Shown here: positions 37,610 through 46,445 of the stretch, piece by piece
Layout of the letters: each line of letters opens with the position of its first letter
Position numbering within the stretch: the stretch's first letter is position 1
Assembly (NCBI GenBank): GCA_942492965.1
Contig: OW818656.1
Span: 1,984,001-2,048,000 of the forward strand
Reading direction: 5' to 3'
Length of the DNA stretch: 64,000 nucleotides
DNA from: Sphingosinicella sp942492965
GTDB taxonomy: Bacteria > Pseudomonadota > Alphaproteobacteria > Sphingomonadales > Sphingomonadaceae
Made by a program: the position numbers and the translations under genes
The notes under the pieces: generated by a model
The model's database searches: none
Seen by the model: the letters and a program-made list of their open reading frames with translations, nothing else
Told to the model about the DNA's origin: nothing

Positions 37610-37702
37610 GGCGAAGGCTCTATGGAACGGGCGCGTTTGGCCCGCAACCGGTTTCGCCGTGCTTCGTTGAAGCTTCACACACAGGCAGAAAAGGGAGCCG
37701 CC

Positions 37703-38143
37703 ATGATCCTCCAGCACAAGACAGAGATTTGCGTCGCAGACGGGCGCAAGCTGCTGCTGCTCGTCAATGAAGGCGACACGAAGTTCCCCGATCTGCAGGT
37801 GATCCGCGAGGAAGCGCAGGAACTGCTGCCCGACCGCGAGCTTTCGACCGACAGGCCGGGCCGCAGCTTCCAGAGCGTCGGCGCGCGGCGCAGTAGCTAT
37901 GAGGAGACTGATTTCAAGCAGCTCGCCGAGGATCGTTTCGCCGCCGAGGTCGCCGAAATCCTGAAAAAGCGCGCGCTCGGCGGCAAGACCGACCGTCTCA
38001 TCATTATCGCGCCGCCAGCGACGCTCGGCGAGATGCGCAAGCATTATCACAAGGAGGTCGCGGACCGGATCGTCGCCGAGATCGCCAAGGAAGCGACGAA
38101 TCTGCCGCCCGATGCCATCGCCGCGATGGTGGAGGCCGCGTAA
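37703..38143 (+). CDS. Host-attachment-family protein
   Basis: The 146-residue protein is of the family annotated as 'host attachment protein' after an Agrobacterium gene, with no proven enzymatic role; it is related to the eRF1-like baeRF group. The core VADGRKLLLLVNEG and the later KTDRLIIIAPPATLGEMRKHYH are the conserved parts. AAGGGAG lies 5 nt before the ATG at 37703, which fixes the start. It is divergent from serS and 43 nt upstream of the ABC ATPase gene. Confidence 0.8.
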   Translation: MILQHKTEICVADGRKLLLLVNEGDTKFPDLQVIREEAQELLPDRELSTDRPGRSFQSVGARRSSYEETDFKQLAEDRFAAEVAEILKKRALGGKTDRLIIIAPPATLGEMRKHYHKEVADRIVAEIAKEATNLPPDAIAAMVEAA

Positions 38144-38186
38144 GTCTGCTTGGCGGGCATGGACGTCCGCGCTATGCGAGGCGTCC

Positions 38187-39107
38187 ATGCAGCCCGCCAT
38201 CGAAATCCGCGACCTCGAAAAAACCTATTCGGACGGCAAGCGCGCCCTGAAAGGCGTCAGCTTCGACGTGCCGCGCGGCCAGATTTTCGGCCTTCTCGGC
38301 CCCAACGGTGCGGGCAAGTCCACGCTCATCAACATCCTCGCGGGCCTTGTGAACAAGACCGGCGGCACCGCGCGCATCTGGGGCTTCGACATCGATGAAG
38401 ACCGCAGGAATGCCAAGCGCGCCATCGGCATCGTGCCGCAGGAAATCCTGTTCGACGCCTTCTTCACGCCGTTCGAGACGCTGGAGATTCACGCCGGGCT
38501 CTACGCCGTGCCGAAGGCCGAGCGCCGCACGATGGAAATCCTCCGCGCGCTCCGGCTGGAGGACAAGGCGCATGCCTACGCGCGCACGCTTTCGGGCGGC
38601 ATGAAGCGGCGGCTCCTCATCGGCAAGGCGCTTGTCCACAATCCGCCGATCCTGATTCTCGACGAGCCGACCGCGGGCGTCGATATCGAGCTGCGACAGC
38701 AGCTCTGGTCCTATGTGCGCCAGCTTCACGCGGCGGGCACGACTGTGGTGCTCACCACGCACTATCTGGAAGAGGCCGAGGAGCTCTGCGACCGCATTGC
38801 CATCATCAACCACGGCGAGGTGGTGGCAAACGACGAAACGCACGCGCTCCTCGCCAGCGCTCAGGAAAAGTGCCTGATCGTCACGGTGGACCGCGACCTC
38901 GACAGCCCGCCCGCCGGTCTCCCGGCCGGGAAGACCGAGCTGAAGGGCACGCGTCAGCTCATCCTCACCTACAATCGCGGCGCGCTCACCGCAGGCGATC
39001 TTCTGCAGGCGATCAGCGCCACCGGCCTCGGCGTCGTCGATGTCTCGACGCGCGAGGCGGACCTTGAAGACGTGTTCCTTCACCTCACGCGGCAAGTGGC
39101 CGCCTGA
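38187..39107 (+). CDS. ABC transporter ATP-binding protein, no adjacent permease
   Basis: The 306-residue ATPase has Walker A GPNGAGKS, the Q-loop VPQE, the signature LSGGMKRR, Walker B LILDEP and the switch His in LTTHYLEE. A C-terminal domain of about 80 residues follows, as in the ABC-2-type export ATPases of the YadG kind. The start at 38187 gives the usual beginning MQPAIEIRDLEKTYS. The next gene, nadB, starts on its last base, leaving no room for a permease; a partner must be encoded elsewhere. Confidence 0.85.
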   Translation: MQPAIEIRDLEKTYSDGKRALKGVSFDVPRGQIFGLLGPNGAGKSTLINILAGLVNKTGGTARIWGFDIDEDRRNAKRAIGIVPQEILFDAFFTPFETLEIHAGLYAVPKAERRTMEILRALRLEDKAHAYARTLSGGMKRRLLIGKALVHNPPILILDEPTAGVDIELRQQLWSYVRQLHAAGTTVVLTTHYLEEAEELCDRIAIINHGEVVANDETHALLASAQEKCLIVTVDRDLDSPPAGLPAGKTELKGTRQLILTYNRGALTAGDLLQAISATGLGVVDVSTREADLEDVFLHLTRQVAA

Positions 39108-40696
39108 TGCAGTTCGACGTCCTCGTCATCGGCTCCGGCGCTGCGGGGCTCACCTGCGCGCTCAACCTCGCGCAGCATTTCCGCGTCGGGGTGTTGTCGA
39201 AGGCGGACCTGTCCGCCGGATCGACGTCGTGGGCGCAAGGCGGCATCGCGGCCGTGCTGGAGCCGGGCGATACGTTCGAAAGCCACATCGAAGACACGAT
39301 GGTGGCGGGCGCGGGGCTCAACCACCGCGACATCGTCGAGTTCGTCGTTGAAAACGCCCCCGCCGCGATCGAGCGCCTTGCCGAGATCGGCGTGCCCTTC
39401 AACGCGGGCGGCACCGAGCGCTGGCACCTGACGCGCGAGGGCGGCCACAGCCATCGCCGCATCGTCCATGTCGATGACGCGACGGGCTGGGCGGTGCAGC
39501 AGGCGCTCGAAAAGGCCGCCGCCGCGAACCCAAATATCACGCTGCTGCCGGACCGGGTCGGCATCGATCTCGTCACCAGCCGTCACGGCGAACGCTATTC
39601 GGGCGACGGACATGTCTGGGGCGTCTACGCGCTGGACCGCACCACCGGCCGCGTCGAGACGCTGACGGCGCGCGCCACGGTACTCGCCACCGGCGGGGCG
39701 GGCCGCACCTATCTGTTCTCCACCGCGCCGCGCGGCGCCACGGGGGACGGCATCGCCATGGCGTGGCGCGCGGGCTGCCGCGTCGCCAACATGGAGTTCA
39801 TGCAGTTCCACCCCACCTGCCTCTACAATCTGGAGGTCAAGAACTTCCTCATCACCGAGGCGGTGCGCGGCGAAGGCGGACACCTGAAGCTTCCCCCCGG
39901 CGTCGCCGGCGGCGGCGAGCGCTTCATGCCGCGTTTCGATTCGCGCGCCGAGCTTGCGCCGCGCGATATCGTCGCCCGCGCCATCGACCACGAGATCAAG
40001 CGTCTCGGCCTCGATTACGTGCATCTCGATATCAGCCACATGGGCGCCGATTTCGTGAAGGGCCACTTCCCGAACATCTACGAGAAGCTGCTCTCGCTCG
40101 GCATCGACATGACGAAGGATCCGATCCCGGTCGTCCCCGCGCAGCACTATACGTGCGGCGGCGTCGTCATCGACCGCGACGGCCGCACCGATCTACCCGG
40201 CCTCTACGCGGCGGGCGAGGTCAGTCACTCCGGCCTCCACGGCGCCAACCGCCTCGCCTCCAACTCGCTCCTCGAATGCTTCGTGTTCGGCGAGGCGGCG
40301 GCAAAGCATATCGCTGCGAACTGGGACGGGCTGGCCGCGCCGCCACCGATCCGCGCGTGGGACGAAAGCCGCGTCACCGATTCGGACGAAGAGGTCGTCA
40401 TCAAGCAGAACTGGACGGAAATCCGCCGGTTCATGTGGAACTATGTCGGCATCGTCCGCACCACCAAGCGGCTGGAACGCGCGCAGCACCGCATCAAGCT
40501 GCTCACCGGAGAGGTCGAGGATTTCTACGGCCACTTCCGCGTCACGCCCGATCTCATCGAGCTGCGCAATCTGCTCACGGCCGCCGACCTCATCGTCCGC
40601 TCCGCCCTCCGCCGCCACGAAAGCCGCGGGCTGCACTACACGCTCGATTACCCGCAGCCGTCGCCGGTCGCCGAGGACACGGTACTGATCCCATGA
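39107..40696 (+). CDS. nadB: L-aspartate oxidase
   Basis: The 529-residue flavoprotein starts with the FAD-binding VIGSGAAGLTCALNLA, has GSTSWAQGGIAAV and the later HGANRLASNSLLE, and ends in the helical C-terminal domain of the family. It oxidises aspartate to iminoaspartate for NAD synthesis. The ATG overlaps the stop of the ABC ATPase gene (TGATG). nadA and nadC are not nearby. Confidence 0.93.
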   Translation: MQFDVLVIGSGAAGLTCALNLAQHFRVGVLSKADLSAGSTSWAQGGIAAVLEPGDTFESHIEDTMVAGAGLNHRDIVEFVVENAPAAIERLAEIGVPFNAGGTERWHLTREGGHSHRRIVHVDDATGWAVQQALEKAAAANPNITLLPDRVGIDLVTSRHGERYSGDGHVWGVYALDRTTGRVETLTARATVLATGGAGRTYLFSTAPRGATGDGIAMAWRAGCRVANMEFMQFHPTCLYNLEVKNFLITEAVRGEGGHLKLPPGVAGGGERFMPRFDSRAELAPRDIVARAIDHEIKRLGLDYVHLDISHMGADFVKGHFPNIYEKLLSLGIDMTKDPIPVVPAQHYTCGGVVIDRDGRTDLPGLYAAGEVSHSGLHGANRLASNSLLECFVFGEAAAKHIAANWDGLAAPPPIRAWDESRVTDSDEEVVIKQNWTEIRRFMWNYVGIVRTTKRLERAQHRIKLLTGEVEDFYGHFRVTPDLIELRNLLTAADLIVRSALRRHESRGLHYTLDYPQPSPVAEDTVLIP

Positions 40697-40701
40697 TCGG
40701 C

Positions 40702-40749
40702 CTCCCTCTCCCCGGCGGGGAGAGGGTTGGGGGAGAGGGGCAAACAAAG
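40702..40749. repeat. REP-like C/G repeat, copy 1
   Basis: This 48-bp unit folds on the arms CCCTCTCCCC and GGGGAGAGGG and ends in GAGGGGCAAACAAAG. A near-identical copy lies at 43627-43673. It sits 5 nt past the nadB stop, in the gap before polA. Confidence 0.8.
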
Positions 40750-40808
40750 AACCGCGGAGCCGTCCGCGCCGCTCGCCAACGCCGCACCCGCTTGCTAAAC
40801 GCACCTTC

Positions 40809-43625
40809 ATGACCGACTCCCCCCAGCATCTCTACCTCGTCGATGGGTCGAGCTTCATCTTCCGCGCCTACCACCGCCTGCCGCCGCTCACCGATCCGGA
40901 AGGCACGCCGGTCAACGCCGTGTTCGGCTTCACGGCGATGCTGTGGAAGCTGATCGAGGAGCTCAACAGGGGCGAGGGGCCGACGCATCTGGCGGTTATC
41001 CTTGATGCCTCGAAGCGCAGCTTCCGCATGGAGATCTACCCAGAATACAAGGCGAACCGGCCGGAACCGCCCGAGGACCTGATCCCGCAGTTTCCGCTGA
41101 TCCGTGATGCCGTGCGCGCCTTCTCGGTGCCGTGCATCGAGGAGATCGGCATCGAGGCCGACGATATCATCGCCGCCTACGCCGTGAAGGCGCGCGAAGA
41201 CGGCATGAAGGTCACCATCGTCTCGTCGGACAAGGACCTGATGCAGCTCGTCGGCGGCGGCATCGACATGCTCGATACGATGCGCGACCTCCGCATGGAC
41301 GTGGCCCATGTCGAGGAGAAGTTCGGCGTGCCGCCCGAAAAGGTCGGCGACGTGCTGGCGCTGATGGGCGACGCGGTCGATAATATCCCGGGCGTGCGCG
41401 GCGTCGGCCCGAAGACGGCGACGCAGCTCATCCAGGAATATGGCGATGTCGAGACGCTGATCGCCCGCGCCGGTGAGATCAAGCGCGACAAGCTGCGCGA
41501 GATGATCCAGTCGAGCGTCGACGCCATCCGTATGTCGCGCGTGCTGGTCACGCTGAAGACCGACTGGCCGCTGCCCGAGCCGATTTCCGAATTCGCGCTG
41601 AAGGATCCGCCACACGAACCGCTCGCCGCCTTCTTCCAGAAGCACGGCTTCCGCACGCTGCTGGCGAAGCTCGGCAAGCATAGCGCGGAGGAAATGTCCG
41701 CCGGGCGCGGCGGCGCGCCGCTACCGGCGCCCGACGCCTTCTCGCCGGCGCTGCTGCCTTTCGAGCACGACAAATACGAGACCGTGACGACGCTCGAAGC
41801 GCTCGACGTCTGGATCGCGGAGGCTTTCGCGGCGGGCACCGTGGCGGTCGATACCGAAACCGACAGTCTCGATGCGATGCGCGCCAATCTCGTCGGCGTC
41901 AGCCTAGCGACCGCGCCGAACCGCGCCTGCTACATCCCGCTCGGCCATGTCGCCGTCGAAGGCCTGCTCGGCGAAACGCCCGTGCAGGTGGACCGCGCAG
42001 AGGCGCTCGCCCGCCTGAAGCCGCTGCTCGCCGATCCGGCGACGCTCAAGGTCGGCCAGAATCTCAAGTACGACATGCTCGTGCTGTCGCGTCTCGGCAT
42101 CACCATCGCGCCGTTCGACGATACGATGCTGATCTCCTACGCGCTCGATTCGGGCAAGGCGCAGGAAAACGGAGGCCCCGTCGGCCACGGCATGGATGCG
42201 CTTTCGGTGCGCACGCTCGGCCACACGCCCGTCGCGTTCAAGACCGTCGCGGGCACCGGCAAGGCGCAGGTCACCTTCGACAAGGTGCCGCTCGATGCCG
42301 CCACGAAATACGCCGCCGAGGATGCCGACTGCACGCTGCGCCTCTGGCAGCACCTGAAGCCGCGCCTGTGGAGGGAAAAGGTCACGCGCGTCTACGAAAC
42401 CCTCGAACGCCCGCTCGTCCCCGTACTGATGCGCATGGAAAGCCGGGGCATCAAGGTGGACCGCGCTGCGCTCGCGCGGCTCTCGGCGGATTACGCGCAC
42501 GGCCTCGAACGGCTGGAGGGCGAAATTCACGCGCTCGCCGGCGCCCCGTTCAACGTCGCCTCGCCGCGCCAGCTCGGCGAAATCCTGTTTGAGCAGATGG
42601 GCCTGCAGGGCGGCAAGAAATCCGGCAAGACCGGCGCTTACTCCACCGATGTCGATGTGCTCGACCGCCTCGCCGGCGAAGGCGTCCCGATCGCGCAGAA
42701 GGTGCTGGACTGGCGCCAGCTCGCCAAGCTCAAGTCCACCTATACCGATACGCTGCAGGAGCAGATCAACCCGCAGACGGGCCGCGTCCACACCAGCTAC
42801 GCGCTCGCGTCCACCACCACCGGCCGGCTCTCGTCGACCGATCCCAATCTCCAGAACATCCCGATCCGCACCGAAGAAGGCCGCAAGATTCGCGACGCAT
42901 TCGTGCCGGAGGACGGCAACGTGCTGCTTTCGGCCGACTACAGCCAGATCGAGCTGCGCCTGCTCGCCGAGATGGCTGAGATTCCCGCGCTCCGTCAGGC
43001 TTTCGCGGACGGTCTCGACATCCACGCGATGACCGCGTCCGAAATGTTCGGCGTGCCCATCGAGGGCATGGATGCGTCGGTGCGCCGGCAGGCGAAGGCG
43101 ATCAACTTCGGCATCATCTACGGCATCTCGGCGTTCGGCCTCGCGCGCAACCTCGGCATCGATCGCGGCGTCGCGGGCGACTACATCAAGCGCTATTTCG
43201 AACGCTTCCCCGGCATCCGCGATTACATGGAGCGCACCAAGATGAGCGCGCGCGATCACGGCTATGTCGAGACGCTTTTCGGCCGCCGCGTCCACACGCC
43301 GCTGATCAAGTCGTCGAACCAGGCCGAGCGCGCCTTCGGCGAGCGCGCCGCGATCAACGCGCCGCTGCAGGGCACAGCAGCGGACATCATCCGCCGCGCC
43401 ATGGTCCGCATCGAGGATGCGCTCGAAGCCGAAAACCTGTCCGCCGCACGGATGCTGCTGCAGGTGCACGACGAACTCGTGTTCGAGGTTCCCGTGGACA
43501 AAGCGGCAGCGGCGGGCGTGGTCATCAAGCGCGTGATGGAGGATGCCTGTGCGCCGATCGTCGAAATGACGGTCCCCCTCGTCGTCGAGGTCGGCACCGG
43601 CCAAAACTGGAACGCCGCCCATTAA
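40809..43625 (+). CDS. polA: DNA polymerase I
   Basis: The 938-residue polymerase has all three domains. The 5'-nuclease (1-300) carries the DxD/E residues in IEADDIIA and SSDKDLMQL. The 3'-5' exonuclease (about 330-510) keeps DTETDSL and YAAEDADC. The family A polymerase contains DYSQIELRLLAEMA, QAKAINFGIIYG and VHDELVFEVP. Proofreading therefore looks intact. It is flanked on both sides by copies of one repeat. No clear ribosome-binding site precedes the ATG. Confidence 0.96.
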   Translation: MTDSPQHLYLVDGSSFIFRAYHRLPPLTDPEGTPVNAVFGFTAMLWKLIEELNRGEGPTHLAVILDASKRSFRMEIYPEYKANRPEPPEDLIPQFPLIRDAVRAFSVPCIEEIGIEADDIIAAYAVKAREDGMKVTIVSSDKDLMQLVGGGIDMLDTMRDLRMDVAHVEEKFGVPPEKVGDVLALMGDAVDNIPGVRGVGPKTATQLIQEYGDVETLIARAGEIKRDKLREMIQSSVDAIRMSRVLVTLKTDWPLPEPISEFALKDPPHEPLAAFFQKHGFRTLLAKLGKHSAEEMSAGRGGAPLPAPDAFSPALLPFEHDKYETVTTLEALDVWIAEAFAAGTVAVDTETDSLDAMRANLVGVSLATAPNRACYIPLGHVAVEGLLGETPVQVDRAEALARLKPLLADPATLKVGQNLKYDMLVLSRLGITIAPFDDTMLISYALDSGKAQENGGPVGHGMDALSVRTLGHTPVAFKTVAGTGKAQVTFDKVPLDAATKYAAEDADCTLRLWQHLKPRLWREKVTRVYETLERPLVPVLMRMESRGIKVDRAALARLSADYAHGLERLEGEIHALAGAPFNVASPRQLGEILFEQMGLQGGKKSGKTGAYSTDVDVLDRLAGEGVPIAQKVLDWRQLAKLKSTYTDTLQEQINPQTGRVHTSYALASTTTGRLSSTDPNLQNIPIRTEEGRKIRDAFVPEDGNVLLSADYSQIELRLLAEMAEIPALRQAFADGLDIHAMTASEMFGVPIEGMDASVRRQAKAINFGIIYGISAFGLARNLGIDRGVAGDYIKRYFERFPGIRDYMERTKMSARDHGYVETLFGRRVHTPLIKSSNQAERAFGERAAINAPLQGTAADIIRRAMVRIEDALEAENLSAARMLLQVHDELVFEVPVDKAAAAGVVIKRVMEDACAPIVEMTVPLVVEVGTGQNWNAAH

Positions 43626-43626
43626 A

Positions 43627-43673
43627 CTCCCTCTCCCCGCCGGGGAGAGGGCCGGGGAGAGGGGTAAACAAAG
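43627..43673. repeat. REP-like C/G repeat, copy 2
   Basis: This unit starts one base after the polA stop and matches the copy at 40702-40749 except for a few substitutions and one base of length. Its hairpin (CCCTCTCCCC with GGGGAGAGGG) could end polA transcription. Confidence 0.8.
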
Positions 43674-43676
43674 CCT

Positions 43677-43716
43677 CTGTCACGCATCCGACATTTGTCT
43701 GTCACCAAAGCGTCAT
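43677..43716 (+). promoter_or_regulatory. Pho box: four 7-nt repeats at an 11-nt period
   Basis: CTGTCAC (43677), CCGACAT (43688), CTGTCAC (43699) and GCGTCAT (43710) are spaced exactly 11 nt apart. This is the layout of two PhoB dimers on tandem Pho boxes (CTGTCAT repeats). The site ends 58 nt before the pstS start, so pstS should be induced by phosphate limitation through PhoB. Confidence 0.8.
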
Positions 43717-43774
43717 CGAACGCGCCTAGGGGCGGCGTCAGAACAGGTCATCCTTGAAGCGGAGACGAAATCCC

Positions 43775-44869
43775 ATGCGCACCACCAGCCTTGCACTTGC
43801 CGGTATCGGTCTTCTGGCGCTCGCCGCCTGCGATTCGTCCCCCGCGCCCACACCGCCGCAGGGCGGTGACACGGCTGCGACCGGCGGCGTCAATGTCTCC
43901 GGCCCGGCGCTGCGCATTGTCGGCTCGTCCACCGTTTATCCGTTCACCACCGCGGTCGCTGAAAACTTCCGCCGCAAGTATCCGGCCGCAGCCGCGCCGA
44001 TCGTCGAATCGACCGGCACCGGCGGCGGCATCAAGCTGTTCTGCGGCGGCGTCGGCACGCAGCACCCGGACATCGCCAACGCCTCGCGCCGCATCAAGAA
44101 GAGCGAGGTCGAGCTTTGCAACGCGAACGGCGTGAAGCAGGTCGTCGAGATTCAGGTCGGCCTTGATGGTCTGGCGCTGGCACAGGCGAAGTCGGATGCG
44201 GATCTGGCGCTCACCACCCGCCACGTGTTCCTGGCGCTTGCCGCGACGAAGCCGGATGGCTCGAAGAACACGGTGAAGACGTGGAACGAGGTCGACCCCA
44301 AGCTGCCGAACCGCAAGATCGAAGTGCTCGGCCCTCCGCCGACGTCGGGAACGCGCGATTCGTTCAACGAACTCATCATGGAAGCGGGCTGCAGCACGTT
44401 CCCCGAGCTCAAGGCGCTCAAGGAATCCAACGAGGACGAATACAAGTCCCGCTGCACGCGTCTTCGCGAGGACGGCGTCTATGTCGAAGCCGGTGAAAAC
44501 GATAACCTCATCGTCCAGAAGCTTGTCGCCAACCCGCTCGCGCTCGGCGCGTTCGGCTATTCCTATCTCGAGGAAAATCTCGACAAGCTGAAGGGCGTCA
44601 CGCTCGATGGCGTCGCACCCGAATATGAGGCGATCGCGAGCGGCAGCTATCCGGCCTCGCGCGCGATGTTCATCTATGTGAAGGGCGAGCACGCCCGTGC
44701 GAAGCCCGCGCTCACCGCGTTCCTGCAGGAATACACAAGCGATGCGGCATGGGGTCCCACCGGCTATCTCAAGGCGCGCGGTCTCATCGCATCGCCGGAC
44801 GCTGTCCGCAGCGCAACCGCAGCGGCAGCCGCTGCGATGACGCCGCTCGACATCACCGCGCTCAAGTAG
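43775..44869 (+). CDS. pstS: Phosphate-binding protein PstS
   Basis: The 364-residue protein is a lipoprotein (lipobox LAAC with Cys near residue 17) and a PstS-type periplasmic phosphate-binding protein. It shows IVGSSTVYPFT, STGTGGGIKLFC and the phosphate-contacting PTSGTRDSF. It delivers phosphate to the PstCAB permease, which is not in this window. The ATG at 43775 follows GGAG by 10 nt; an upstream TTG is not needed. Regulation by PhoB is predicted from the Pho box. Confidence 0.92.
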   Translation: MRTTSLALAGIGLLALAACDSSPAPTPPQGGDTAATGGVNVSGPALRIVGSSTVYPFTTAVAENFRRKYPAAAAPIVESTGTGGGIKLFCGGVGTQHPDIANASRRIKKSEVELCNANGVKQVVEIQVGLDGLALAQAKSDADLALTTRHVFLALAATKPDGSKNTVKTWNEVDPKLPNRKIEVLGPPPTSGTRDSFNELIMEAGCSTFPELKALKESNEDEYKSRCTRLREDGVYVEAGENDNLIVQKLVANPLALGAFGYSYLEENLDKLKGVTLDGVAPEYEAIASGSYPASRAMFIYVKGEHARAKPALTAFLQEYTSDAAWGPTGYLKARGLIASPDAVRSATAAAAAAMTPLDITALK

Positions 44870-44872
44870 GCG

Positions 44873-45148
44873 TCAGTTCAGCCTGAGCTCGTGATCGACA
44901 AAGCGGTATTCGGCCGCGCGGATCGATGCGCCGTGCATGATCCGCACCGAATGCAGCATTCCGTCGATGCTGTGCGACCAGAAATCTAGGAACCGGATCA
45001 GCCGTGGAAAGCGCGGCGCCATGTCCAGCGTCTGCCACGTGAAGCTCTGCAGCACGTGCGGATGATCCGGCATATGGTAGAGGATATCGGCGGTCAGCGG
45101 GCGCCAGTCCTGCATCTGCCGGGTGAAGTCGTCATCAGCGCCGCGCAT
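44873..45148 (-). CDS. usg: Usg-family protein
   Basis: The 91-residue protein is of the Usg family, small alphaproteobacterial proteins named from a gene near trp. The conserved core is ILYHMPDHPHVLQSFTWQ, followed by FLDFWSHSIDGMLHSVR. Function unknown. The start at 45148 has AGGGAG 7 nt upstream and fits the family length; the longer frame to 45196 does not. It is convergent with pstS, 3 nt away. Confidence 0.8.
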   Translation of the reverse strand: MRGADDDFTRQMQDWRPLTADILYHMPDHPHVLQSFTWQTLDMAPRFPRLIRFLDFWSHSIDGMLHSVRIMHGASIRAAEYRFVDHELRLN

Positions 45149-45275
45149 CGCATGCTCCCTTCCACGCAAACCTGGAACCGGTGCACAGGGAATCATGCCG
45201 TAACACGGCTGTAAATAACGTTAACGGCCGGGCTCCTGTCTCGCCCTGCTTGCCGATTGCTGGTAGCCGTGCGGC

Positions 45276-45641
45276 ATGAAACGCTTTCGCATCATCACGT
45301 TCGCCGCCGGAAGCCTGCTCGCTGCCAGTGAACTCGCCCGCTGGTGGGGCAATCCGCGCCTCGTGCCGCTCGCCTTTGATGAGATGCTGGTGGGCGTCGG
45401 CCTCGCGCTCGCCGCGCTCCTGACGAAGCGCCTCGGCCCCTCGGCGCTCGCCGCCGCATGGGGCACGTTTTGCGGCCTGATGCTGTCGCTGCTCGTCCCG
45501 ACGCTCGATCACCTGCTCCATGGCCCGCCCAAGCAGAGCGCCGGTTTCTACGGCGTCGTCCTCACGGCCATGTTGTGCCTTGGCCTCGCCGCGCTCGCCC
45601 ACGCGCTGACCAGCGCCCGCGAAGGCGGCCGCGCGCGCTGA
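45276..45641 (+). CDS. Hypothetical small membrane protein
   Basis: The 121-residue protein is not recognised. It has four hydrophobic segments (about 7-20, 38-50, 58-75 and 90-108) and a short basic tail (REGGRAR), so it is likely an inner-membrane protein. There is no clear operon partner; the TetR gene follows after 176 nt. Antisense frames over it are weaker. Confidence 0.55.
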   Translation: MKRFRIITFAAGSLLAASELARWWGNPRLVPLAFDEMLVGVGLALAALLTKRLGPSALAAAWGTFCGLMLSLLVPTLDHLLHGPPKQSAGFYGVVLTAMLCLGLAALAHALTSAREGGRAR

Positions 45642-45817
45642 GCCGGGTCCTTTTCCCTGTCGAATTTGCGGTGGCATCGCCGATGGTGGCCTGTTACGCG
45701 GAAACGAGGGCTGCGGACGGCGAGGGGGAGATTGATTGTGCGGCGTTCGCTGTCCCTTTGTACAAGACACGCGACACGATACGCCGGTTGGATCGTGCAC
45801 TAACCCAGGGGCCAACA

Positions 45818-46420
45818 TTGCGACGCAAGACGCCGATCCAGAGCCGGGCGAAAGTCACCTCCGAGGCCATATTGGAGGCCGCCGAGATCATCATCCTGAA
45901 AGAAGGATATGAAAAGGCGACCACCAATTACATCGCCGAGAGGGCGGGGGTCAGCATCGGGTCGCTGTATCAGTATTTTCCGAACAAGGACGCAGTGCTG
46001 TCGGCGTTGATCGAACTCAAGGTGTCGACCGTCGCCAACAGTGTCCGCGCCATCCTGCGGGACACGATGGACCTGCCGCTACCCGACGCGAGCCGTAAGA
46101 TACTGACCTATCTTCTCCAGAGCTTTCGCGAAAACAAGGTGCTTCTCTATTCGCTGGCCAAGCAGACCCCCGAGCTTGTGGAGCTGACGCAGAATCTTTC
46201 GGTCGAAAAATTCACCCACATGACGAACAAGGCCTTTTTCGAACAGCATGGCGATGAGATATCGGTGAAGAACATCGATCATTCGCTCAACATTCTGGAA
46301 ATCGCCGTGCTGTCAAACATACGCCGCTATATCCGGGACGAGCCGCCGGGCCTAAACGACGAGGAATTCATCGACGAAATGGTCCGTCTGGCGATGGGGT
46401 ATCTGAAGGGTCCGGCCTGA
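45818..46420 (+). CDS. TetR-family regulator at the edge of the catabolic cluster
   Basis: The 200-residue TetR/AcrR regulator has its helix-turn-helix in residues about 12-58 (TSEAILEAAEIIILKEGYEKATTNYIAERAG broken in two helices, then SIGSLYQYFPNKDAVL). The start is probably TTG at 45818, with AGGGG 6 nt upstream; an ATG at 45683 would add 45 unconserved residues. It is the only regulator gene in this part and the natural candidate to bind the motif shared by the cluster's five promoters. It is convergent with the EthD gene. Confidence 0.82.
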   Translation: MRRKTPIQSRAKVTSEAILEAAEIIILKEGYEKATTNYIAERAGVSIGSLYQYFPNKDAVLSALIELKVSTVANSVRAILRDTMDLPLPDASRKILTYLLQSFRENKVLLYSLAKQTPELVELTQNLSVEKFTHMTNKAFFEQHGDEISVKNIDHSLNILEIAVLSNIRRYIRDEPPGLNDEEFIDEMVRLAMGYLKGPA

Positions 46421-46445
46421 GAGGGCGGCGCGCGTGCCCCTCAGG
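46416..46445. terminator. Hairpin between convergent TetR and EthD genes
   Basis: CCTGAGaGGGC pairs with GCCCCTCAGG (46416 to 46445) with one bulge. The stem contains both stop codons. It probably ends transcription from both sides. Confidence 0.4.

Noticed and set aside
37703..38143. Prophage origin for the 'host attachment' protein
   Set aside because: The name comes from a bacterial plant-attachment gene; no phage genes surround it.
40702..43673. CRISPR or direct-repeat array
   Set aside because: Only two copies exist, almost 3 kb apart with polA between; there are no regular spacers.
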